Origin: Opitutales bacterium | Lineage (GTDB): Bacteria; Verrucomicrobiota; Verrucomicrobiia; Opitutales; Oceanipulchritudinaceae | Direction of reading: 5' to 3' | DNA: 8,648 nt | NCBI GenBank assembly: GCA_007123395.1 | Contig: SKLD01000289.1 | Coordinates: forward strand, 1 to 8,648 | Part shown: positions 1 to 5,420 of the stretch, piece by piece | Numbering within the stretch: position 1 is the first letter of the stretch | Layout: every line of letters starts with the position of its first letter | Made by a program: the position numbers and the translations under genes | The notes under the pieces: generated by a model | The model's input: the letters and a program-made list of their open reading frames with translations, nothing else | Told to the model about the DNA's origin: nothing | Databases searched by the model: none

Positions 1-80
1 AGAGTTGCGCGTAAAACTCGAGCCCCTCAGTTCGCCCCACCGAACCCAAGTGTCAGCAGGGTAGGTCAGGAGGTCTGAAG

Positions 81-171
81 TTGCGGCGGATACGCTGTGT
101 CCGGGCACAACCGCCGGTCCGCCGCCTTCCAGCTGCCGGGAATTTACAGGAGGACGCGGAGGGAGCGGAGG
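81..171. repeat. R element, copy 1 (left arm missing)
   Basis: This is the first copy of a palindromic element. An inner stem pairs GCGGCGGA (83-90) with TCCGCCGC (118-125). The right arm (147-171) is CAGGAGG followed by two GCGGAGG units at 9-bp spacing (the second reads GCGGAGG after GA). The inverted left arm seen in copy 3 is not recognisable here. The sequence before 81 instead carries AGGAGG in direct orientation. Confidence 0.65.
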
Positions 172-193
172 GGGTTGCTGGTATTGCAGGGGT

Positions 194-219
194 CGACGGA
201 GGCGGGGCTCCGTCGCTAC
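194..219 (-). repeat. REP-like hairpin G1, GTAG-headed
   Basis: CGACGGAG (194-201) pairs perfectly with CTCCGTCG (208-215) around a 6-nt loop, with CTAC at 216-219. Read on the minus strand, this is GTAG immediately followed by an 8-bp hairpin, the layout of REP elements recognised by RAYT (Y1-type) transposases. The upstream flank GGGGT is shared with G2 and G4. Confidence 0.75.
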
Positions 220-278
220 GGGCGAAGGCGGCGGCTGGATGCTTTTGGCCGTAGCCGCCGCTGATCCACCGCTAGGCA

Positions 279-301
279 TCGGCTGAAGCCGACGTTCCTA
301 T
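279..301 (-). repeat. Possible REP-like hairpin, ATAG-headed
   Basis: TCGGCT (279-284) pairs with AGCCGA (287-292) around a 2-nt spacer. On the minus strand, ATAG (298-301) precedes the hairpin by five bases. It may be a degenerate member of the same class as the GTAG-headed hairpins, but it is a single copy here and the head is not perfect. Confidence 0.4.
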
Positions 302-318
302 CGATCCGCCGCGCGGAA

Positions 319-343
319 GTAGGTGCGTGAGCTTGCTCCGCAC
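319..343 (+). repeat. REP-like hairpin B1, GTAG-headed
   Basis: GTAG (319-322) is followed by a hairpin. GTGCG (323-327) pairs with CGCAC (339-343), there is a one-base bulge at 328, and GAGC (329-332) pairs with GCTC (335-338) around a TT loop. It is oriented opposite to the G copies. The flank CGGAA before it and GGACGCCGCGAA after it are similar in B2. Confidence 0.7.
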
Positions 344-460
344 CCCGCCCGCACCGGGACGCCGCGAACGACCCGACCCGCCGCTCCCCTGCCCTCCGCA
401 ACCGGACTTTTGGCAGAAAAATACACGCACCCACGCATCTTTCTGCCCCCATATTTCCGC

Positions 461-557
461 CCTTCCTCCAGTGCGGCAGTCTCCTGTTCCAAATTGCGGT
501 GGATCCGCAGCCTTCCAGCCGCAGAGAATCTACAGGAGGAAGCAGAGGTCGCGGAGG
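461..557. repeat. R element, copy 2 (internally shortened)
   Basis: The right arm (533-557) matches those of copies 1 and 3 at most positions: CAGGAGG, then GCAGAGG and GCGGAGG at 9-bp steps. The left half contains the shared TTCCAAATTGCGG (488-500). The inner stem is collapsed onto GGATCC, so about 30 bp present between the stem arms of copy 3 are absent. The left arm (from about 461) is present but strongly diverged. Confidence 0.65.
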
Positions 558-618
558 AACGTTGCCGGATTTGTAGAGCACTCTTCACTTGAATGGGCCG
601 GCTGCTTCGCGAAGGGGT

Positions 619-644
619 CGACGGAGGCGTGGCTCCGTCGCTAC
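619..644 (-). repeat. REP-like hairpin G2, GTAG-headed
   Basis: This is the same hairpin as G1 (arms 619-626 and 633-640) with GTAG on the minus strand at 641-644. The loop differs from G1 by one base (GCGTGG instead of GCGGGG). It is followed directly by the X1 hairpin. Confidence 0.75.
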
Positions 645-648
645 GTAA

Positions 649-669
649 CGAATCTTCCCCAAAGATTCG
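649..669. repeat. X1 hairpin beside G2
   Basis: CGAATCTT (649-656) pairs perfectly with AAGATTCG (662-669) around a 5-nt loop. It lies 4 bp beyond the GTAG head of G2 and is repeated next to G3. There is no T-tract, so it is not called a terminator. Confidence 0.6.
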
Positions 670-726
670 ATTGGCCGGGACTGATGGAACTCGCTGATAG
701 CGCCCGCTTACTCCCGTCTCGCGAAA

Positions 727-752
727 GTAGGTGCGAGACCTCGTGTCCGCAC
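727..752 (+). repeat. REP-like hairpin B2, GTAG-headed
   Basis: GTAG (727-730) is followed by GTGCG (731-735) paired with CGCAC (748-752), a bulged A at 736, and GAC (737-739) paired with GTC (745-747). Compared with B1 the upper stem has changed on both sides while pairing is kept, which suggests selection for the folded form. Confidence 0.7.
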
Positions 753-827
753 CACGCCAACGCCAGGACGCCGCGAATTCCCCGCCCTTCGCGCAAAAAG
801 GCACCAATGGAAAGCCCGGTTGGAAAG

Positions 828-951
828 CCTCCGCTTCCTCCGCGACCTCCTGTTCCAAATTGCGGCGGATACGCCACTTGCGAGCGGGCGCGGGCGGATC
901 CGCCGCTTTCCAGCCGCAGTGATTTACAGGAGGAAGCGGAGGCCGCGGAGG
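828..951. repeat. R element, copy 3 (most complete, 25-bp terminal inverted repeats)
   Basis: This 124-bp copy is bounded by 25-bp inverted repeats at 828-852 and 927-951 that match at 21 of 25 positions. Each arm is CAGGAGG plus two GCGGAGG units with 2-bp variable spacers. All four mismatches fall in those spacers. Nested inside is a second perfect stem of GCGGCGGAT (862-870) with ATCCGCCGC (898-906). The structure resembles a small non-autonomous palindromic element (MITE-like). I see no obvious target-site duplication and no coding capacity. Confidence 0.7.
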
Positions 952-1013
952 GAGGTTATTTGGTTTGTTGTGTCTTTCTTCACTTGCCCGGACCGGTCGG
1001 TTTGCCAAGCGGT

Positions 1014-1039
1014 CGACGGAGGCGGGGCTCCGTCGCTAC
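1014..1039 (-). repeat. REP-like hairpin G3, GTAG-headed
   Basis: This copy has the G1-type loop, with arms at 1014-1021 and 1028-1035 and the minus-strand GTAG at 1036-1039. Its flanks on both sides resemble those of G2, which supports a duplication covering more than the hairpin itself. Confidence 0.75.
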
Positions 1040-1043
1040 GTAG

Positions 1044-1064
1044 CGATTCTTTCCCGAAGATTCG
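1044..1064. repeat. X2 hairpin beside G3
   Basis: This is the counterpart of X1, with arms 1044-1051 and 1057-1064 pairing at seven of eight positions. Its position relative to G3 is the same as that of X1 relative to G2. Confidence 0.55.
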
Positions 1065-1108
1065 ATTCGTTCCACGCTCGCCCGGGCCAACCGGGCATGC
1101 GCAGGGGT

Positions 1109-1134
1109 CGACGGAGGCGTGGCTCCGTCGCTAC
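1109..1134 (-). repeat. REP-like hairpin G4, GTAG-headed
   Basis: This copy has the G2-type loop, with arms at 1109-1116 and 1123-1130 and the minus-strand GTAG at 1131-1134. It lies only 95 bp from G3, breaking the roughly 400-bp spacing of the first three copies, and it sits near where a third B hairpin would have been expected. Confidence 0.75.
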
Positions 1135-1182
1135 GTAGCGAAGGTTCGACGGGGCTGACCTGACTTCTCGTTGGCTCGCGCG

Positions 1183-1203
1183 GTAGGCCCCGTGTTTACC
1201 GGG
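1183..1203 (+). repeat. Further GTAG-headed imperfect hairpin
   Basis: GTAG (1183-1186) precedes an imperfect palindrome. CCC (1188-1190) pairs with GGG (1201-1203), a C/C mismatch follows, and GT (1192-1193) pairs with AC (1198-1199) around GTTT. The stem is short, so the call rests mainly on the GTAG head and on its place beside other such elements. Confidence 0.4.
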
Positions 1204-1446
1204 AACGCCGAATTTCGCGAGGCTACAGCTTCGTCCTCGGGCTTCGCCCGGCGAGTTCCGCCAGCGCTGCTTCGGCTTTGCTTATGTTCGAAGTGGGAAA
1301 ACGCCCTGAATTCGGCGGCACTGTTGCGGATGGTCATGCACGTGCGGTGCCGGTGTCAGGTGCCGTTCAGTCGCGGCGGCTCGGCCCGTATCGATGTCGG
1401 GTGCTGAAGCTGCCCGACTACGTTTGGCGGCCTTGCGCGGCGGAGG

Positions 1447-1462
1447 CGGTGAAGGATCACCG
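1447..1462 (-). terminator. Second hairpin after smc
   Basis: CGGTGA (1447-1452) pairs with TCACCG (1457-1462) around a 4-nt loop. It forms a tandem pair with the preceding hairpin in the smc 3' region. No T-tract follows on the minus strand. Confidence 0.3.
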
Positions 1463-1472
1463 GCCCTCCATG

Positions 1473-1487
1473 GCGGGCTGCGCCCGC
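1473..1487 (-). terminator. Hairpin 9 nt after the smc stop
   Basis: GCGGGC (1473-1478) pairs with GCCCGC (1482-1487) around a 3-nt loop, placed nine bases beyond the smc stop codon. It lacks a T-tract, so it is at best a weak or factor-assisted terminator or a 3'-end stabilising hairpin. Confidence 0.35.
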
Positions 1488-1496
1488 GCGCCACCC

Positions 1497-4400
1497 TCAC
1501 GCGGTGGCGAGTTCGCGGGTGTGGCCGGAGGATTTGTCGAAGCGCATGGAGACCATTTTGGTGACGCCGCGCTCGGGCATGGTGGCGCCGTAGATGGTGT
1601 CGGCGATGCCGATGGTACGTTTGTTGTGGGTGATGATAACAAACTGCGAGTATTCGAGGAAAGACTCGAGCATCTTGCAGAAGCGGCCGATGTTGGCGTC
1701 GTCGAGGGGGGCGTCGATTTCGTCGAGGACGCAGAAGGGGCTGGGCTTGACCATGTAGATGGCGAAGAGCAGCGCGACGGCGGTCATGGTCTTCTGTCCC
1801 CCGCTGAGGAGGGCGAGGGAGCGCAACTGCGTACCCGGCGGGCGCGCGGTGATCTCGATCCCGGATTCGAGGACATCGTCGGTATCGACGAGGCGCAGCC
1901 CGGAAGAGCCGCCGCCGAAGAGGGTTTCAAAGGTGTAGGCAAAGTTCTTCTGGATTTGCTCGAAGGTGTTGGCAAAGAGTTCCTGGCTGCGCTGGTTGAT
2001 TTCGTCGATGGCGCGCACCAGTTCGTCCTTGGCCTTCCAGAGGTCGTCGCTCTGGGTTTTGAGGAACTCGTGGCGCTCGCGCAGGTCGCGGTATTCGCCG
2101 ATGGCCATGACGTTGACCGGCCCCATGCCGCTGAGGCGGGAGCGCAGGCCTTTGACCTCGGTCTGCACTTCGCTCCAGTCCGGCTCGGTGACGGCGGTGC
2201 GCTCCTCGTCGGTCGGCTCGGCGCGCTCTTCGACGACAGGTTCGTCGCCCTCGTCCTCGTCTTCGATGGATACGCGGATGCGCTCGGGCAGCGGATCGCC
2301 GGCGAGGAAGATTTCGCGCCGCCAGTCGACGGTCTTTACGTCGAGTTCGTATTCGCGCTGGATTTCGTCGGCAATGAACTGGCGCTGGGACTGTTCGCGG
2401 GCGAGCTGGATTTCGACTTGGTTGGACTCCTTCGCGAAGCGGTCGGCGGTGGCCCGCTTCTCCGAGGTGCCTTCTTCGATCAAGCGTATCGACTTCTCCA
2501 CTTCGGCGAGGGCTGTACGGTCTTTTTCGAGGGCGGCCATGACGCCTTCGAGGGTTTTGCCGATCTCCTCGGCGCGGGCCTTTGCCTCCTTTTCCTCAGC
2601 GGCGAGGTTCTCGATCTGTTCGCGGAGATGGTCCTGCTCCTGGCGGCGGCGGCCGATCTGCGCAGCGGCCTGCTTGGCCTGCGCGTCGATCTCGGCGAGG
2701 GTGCGGTCGAGCATTTGCAGGCGCTGGTTTTTCTCCGCCATTTCGAGGCGGATTTCGTTGAAGCGCTCCCGCATCTCCTCGCGCTTGGCGCGCAGGCTCT
2801 CGCAGGTCTCCTCGGCGGCGGTGATGGCGGCCTTTTGCTTCTCGAGGTCGTCGAGGGCGCCGGAAAGCTCGGTCTGTGCTTTTTCGAGGCGCTCGGTCGA
2901 CTCGTCCTTGCTCTTTTCGAGTTTGGTGAGATCGGCGGCCTTGGACTCGGTGGAGCGGGCGTTTTGCTCCGCGTTGCGCTCCGCGCCTTTGACCTGGGCC
3001 TCGAGGTTGGAAACTTCCTCGGCGATCTCCATGACCTTACGGCGCTGCTCCTCGACGCGTTTTTCCGCCGCTTCGATCTTTGACTCGGCCTGCGCCGCCT
3101 GCTGGCGCAGGGTGTCCTCGTTGGCACGGAGGGTCTCCAACTCGGCCTTGAATTTTTTGATTTCGTTGGCGCGGGCGAGGAAGCTCTGGTTTTTCCCCTT
3201 GCGCGCGCGGCCCGCGAGGATGAGGCCGCGGGCATCGATCAACTCGCCCTCCGCCGTCGCCACGTATTGAAAACGAAATTCCGGATTCGCCTCCCAAAAC
3301 TCCAGAAAGGCCTCCAGATCGTCGCAGTAGTAGCAGCCGCCGAGGAGATTCTGCACGAGCGCGGCGACGGAGTCATCCTTCACGCCGACGGCTTCCCACG
3401 CGGGAACGAGCCAATCGGGAACGTCCTCGCCGGAGGTATCGTCCGCCTTTGCGGGGGTGTCGATGACGAGACTGGCGCGCCCGAGATTGTCTTCGGCGAG
3501 TTTGCGCGCGACGGGTCCGGCCCGCCCGCGCTCGCCGAGGACGACACCGTCGGCCGCCGCGCCGAGAAGCGCTTCGACAACGCGCTCGGCAGCGGGCTTG
3601 ACTTGCAGGCTTTGCAGGAGCAGGCGCACGTCCTCGGGAGCGACGACGCCCTTGAGCTTGCCCTGCATGATGGCCTTCACGCCCTCGGAGAATCCTTCGA
3701 GCTTTTCCTGCAGGCCTTCGAGCACGCCGACCTGGGCCTGCACCCCGGCGAGCTTGCGCCCGTTGTCCTGGATCCGCGTCTGCACGTCGCGGAACTCCGT
3801 GGTGAGGCGCGCCGTCTGCTCGCGCAGTTCGTTCACACGGGCGTCCTCGCGCTGCCGGTCCTCGCGGCGCTTTTCGAGAGCCTGGCGGAGGCGCTTGACC
3901 TCGTCTTCGAGCACGGCCGCCTCGTCTTTGAGCGTCTGCTGCTCATCGAGGAGGTTGGCGTGGCGCACCTGGTAGGTCTTGAGGTCGACTTCGAGCGTGG
4001 TGGCGTTGGAACGCAGCCGGGTGACGGCGCTCTCCTTCACGAGGAGCGCCTGCTTCGTGCGCGAGAGGTTCGCCTCGGCCTCGCTTAGCTCGCGCTGCAA
4101 TTCGGTGAGTTCGTTGCTCCGCTCCTTAAAAAGGCCGTCGGACGCACCGAACAGCTCCATCTGCTCCTCGCGCGTCTGTTTTTCGCCCGCCGCACGCTTG
4201 GAGAGGGCCTCCACCTGGTCGCGCAGCCCGTTGACCTCGTTTTCGATTTCTTCGATGCGCTTCTTGAGGTCGCCCCGGCGGGCGGCGGCGAACTCGGCAC
4301 GGTTTTGCGCGTTTTCCTTTTCGCCGCGCAGGTCGAAAACGTGCTGCTGCGCGGCCTGGAGGCGCTCGTTGAGGCCGGAGCGTTTCTCGCGGCGCTCGGC

Positions 4401-5207
4401 GAGGCGGCGGTCGGTCTCGTCGAGTTCCTTGCGGACGGCGGCGAGCTGCTCCTGGAGGAAGGCGTCGCGGCGCTCCAGCTCAGTGATTTCACCGGAGAGC
4501 GTGGCGAAGCGCTGCGCGCCGTGCCCCAGCTCAAGGTGGGTGAGGCGGTGCTTGATGAGCTGGTAGCGCATGGCCTTGGCGGCCTGACGCTTGAGCGAGC
4601 CGATCTGGCGGCCGACCTCCTCCATGACGTCGGTGACGCGCGCGAGATTGATGTCGACGTGCTGGAGCTTGTTGAGCGCCTCACGGCGCTGCGCCTTGTA
4701 TTTGGAGATACCGGCGGCTTCCTCGAAGATAGCGCGGCGCTCCTGCGGGTTGGAGGAGAGCACTTGGTCGATCTGCCCCTGGAGCATGAAAGAGTAGCTC
4801 ACCTGCCCCACCCCGGTGTCGAGAAAGAGGCGCTGGATGTCCTTGAGGCGGCAATGTTTGCCGTTGAGGTAGTAATCGCTGCCACCGTCGCGCACGACGC
4901 GGCGGGTGACCTCGACTTCGTTGTATTCCGTGCCGAGCTGCTCCTCGCACTCCGTGAAAATGAGCGTGACCTCGCACAGATTGACCGGCTTGCGGGTCGT
5001 CGTGCCCTGGAAAATGACCTCCTGCATGGCACCCGCGCGCAAGGACTTCGGGCTTTGTTCGCCGAGAACCCAGCGGATGGCATCGGCAATGTTGCTCTTG
5101 CCGCAGCCGTTCGGGCCGACGATAGCCGTGACGCCCCGGCGCAAGTCGAGGCGCGTCGGGTCGGCGAAGCTCTTGAATCCGTTTAACCGCAGTTCCTTTA
5201 AATACAT
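1497..5207 (-). CDS. smc: Chromosome segregation/condensation ATPase SMC
   Basis: This is a full-length bacterial SMC of 1236 residues, slightly longer than the usual 1150-1190. SMC dimers form a ring with the kleisin ScpA and with ScpB, and use ATP to organise and separate chromosomes. The N-terminal head has Walker A GPNGCGKSN (31-39) and a Q-loop at FQG (66-68). Coiled coils span about 170-500 and 685-970. The hinge lies at about 503-680 (it begins LEGFSEGVKAIM). The C-terminal head has the ABC signature LLSGGQK (1133-1139), Walker B with CVLDEIDAPLDD (1159-1170) and the switch histidine in ITHNK (1192-1196). An acidic segment at 981-1010 (15 Asp/Glu in 30 residues) lies between the second coil and the C-terminal head. 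The hinge end reads GLILAGRARKG where many family members have a glycine pair. The start is the ATG that gives MYLKELRLNGFKSF, the family's usual first residues; no clear ribosome binding site precedes it. scpA and scpB are not adjacent. Confidence 0.97.
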   Translation of the reverse strand: MYLKELRLNGFKSFADPTRLDLRRGVTAIVGPNGCGKSNIADAIRWVLGEQSPKSLRAGAMQEVIFQGTTTRKPVNLCEVTLIFTECEEQLGTEYNEVEVTRRVVRDGGSDYYLNGKHCRLKDIQRLFLDTGVGQVSYSFMLQGQIDQVLSSNPQERRAIFEEAAGISKYKAQRREALNKLQHVDINLARVTDVMEEVGRQIGSLKRQAAKAMRYQLIKHRLTHLELGHGAQRFATLSGEITELERRDAFLQEQLAAVRKELDETDRRLAERREKRSGLNERLQAAQQHVFDLRGEKENAQNRAEFAAARRGDLKKRIEEIENEVNGLRDQVEALSKRAAGEKQTREEQMELFGASDGLFKERSNELTELQRELSEAEANLSRTKQALLVKESAVTRLRSNATTLEVDLKTYQVRHANLLDEQQTLKDEAAVLEDEVKRLRQALEKRREDRQREDARVNELREQTARLTTEFRDVQTRIQDNGRKLAGVQAQVGVLEGLQEKLEGFSEGVKAIMQGKLKGVVAPEDVRLLLQSLQVKPAAERVVEALLGAAADGVVLGERGRAGPVARKLAEDNLGRASLVIDTPAKADDTSGEDVPDWLVPAWEAVGVKDDSVAALVQNLLGGCYYCDDLEAFLEFWEANPEFRFQYVATAEGELIDARGLILAGRARKGKNQSFLARANEIKKFKAELETLRANEDTLRQQAAQAESKIEAAEKRVEEQRRKVMEIAEEVSNLEAQVKGAERNAEQNARSTESKAADLTKLEKSKDESTERLEKAQTELSGALDDLEKQKAAITAAEETCESLRAKREEMRERFNEIRLEMAEKNQRLQMLDRTLAEIDAQAKQAAAQIGRRRQEQDHLREQIENLAAEEKEAKARAEEIGKTLEGVMAALEKDRTALAEVEKSIRLIEEGTSEKRATADRFAKESNQVEIQLAREQSQRQFIADEIQREYELDVKTVDWRREIFLAGDPLPERIRVSIEDEDEGDEPVVEERAEPTDEERTAVTEPDWSEVQTEVKGLRSRLSGMGPVNVMAIGEYRDLRERHEFLKTQSDDLWKAKDELVRAIDEINQRSQELFANTFEQIQKNFAYTFETLFGGGSSGLRLVDTDDVLESGIEITARPPGTQLRSLALLSGGQKTMTAVALLFAIYMVKPSPFCVLDEIDAPLDDANIGRFCKMLESFLEYSQFVIITHNKRTIGIADTIYGATMPERGVTKMVSMRFDKSSGHTRELATA

Positions 5208-5420
5208 GGGCTGGCCCGCACAGGGAAAAAGCGCGATTCAAGGCCGCAACGCCCCCGCAGCAAGGGAATTTTCGCGGGAAACCACCGGGACCGCTTCCGC
5301 CGAGACGCGGAGGCGGGAGGATCATTGGCCTGACAGCCATCCGACGGGCGCTACGTCCGTACGACACCGACACGCACATCCTCGCTTGTGCGCGCGAAAC
5401 AGGGCCGGACGGGCACCGTT
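5208..5420. other. Intergenic region between phosphatase and smc
   Basis: This 213-bp gap should carry the 3' end of the phosphatase transcript and the smc promoter, both on the minus strand. I find no convincing -35/-10 pair for smc. The main visible structure is the hairpin at 5291-5316. No gene is supported; a minus-strand frame that crosses it runs into smc out of frame. Confidence 0.5.
5291..5316 (-). terminator. Strong GC hairpin between phosphatase and smc
   Basis: CCGCTTCCGC (5291-5300) pairs along its whole length with GCGGAGGCGG (5307-5316), counting one G-T wobble, around a 6-nt loop. It lies about 105 nt past the phosphatase stop and 84 nt before the smc start. It has no T-tract on the minus strand, so it could be a factor-assisted terminator or a structure in the smc leader. 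Confidence 0.3.

Larger units (their letters stand above)
1..1210. repeat. Composite palindromic-repeat region without genes
   Basis: This 1.2-kb stretch shows no credible gene. It consists of short repeat modules in a recurring order. R elements end with right arms starting at 147, 533 and 927. G hairpins start at 194, 619, 1014 and 1109. B hairpins lie at 319 and 727. The spacings (386 and 394 for R, 425 and 395 for G, 408 for B) show that an R-G-B unit of about 400 bp has been repeated two to three times and then diverged. The connecting DNA is partly conserved too: CTTCACTTG precedes both G2 and G3, and GGACGCCGCGAA follows both B copies. Open frames of up to 238 codons exist on both strands, but they cross the repeats, translate them into recurring Pro/Arg-rich peptides and match no family I know. 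I see nothing in bases 1-60. Confidence 0.8.
1211..1496. other. Intergenic gap downstream of smc, no gene seen
   Basis: No convincing gene lies in this 286-bp stretch. It contains a GC hairpin at 1238-1250 (CGGGC, loop TTC, GCCCG) and the two hairpins described next to the smc stop. Short open frames exist on both strands but have no recognisable start context or family. The plus-strand frame that starts here runs antisense through smc and is judged a shadow. Confidence 0.6.

Noticed and set aside
228..261. GCGGCGGCT / AGCCGCCGC inverted repeat with a 16-nt loop
   Set aside because: The stem pairs, but it is a low-complexity GC run with no second copy or GTAG head in the right place, so it is not listed as a separate element.
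298..1043. Long open frames on both strands (236 codons minus, 238 codons plus) through the repeat region
   Set aside because: They overlap each other, cross all repeat modules and translate the repeats into recurring Pro/Arg-rich strings with no domain. High GC makes long stop-free frames likely.
81..1134. CRISPR array
   Set aside because: Repeat copies are 95 to 425 bp apart, the spacers are related to each other rather than unique, and no cas gene is present.
1153..1260. GGGGCTGAC at 1151-1159 considered as a tmRNA 5' end
   Set aside because: No matching 3' acceptor strand, T-arm or tag reading frame follows.
1278..3083. A 601-codon plus-strand frame antisense to smc
   Set aside because: It is a mirror of the smc coding frame, rich in Leu, Gly, Asp and Phe from reversed charged coiled-coil codons, with no independent motif.
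5342..5355. CGACGG...CGCTACG as a decayed G hairpin upstream of smc
   Set aside because: Only the outer bases resemble the G family; the palindrome is missing, so the match could be chance.
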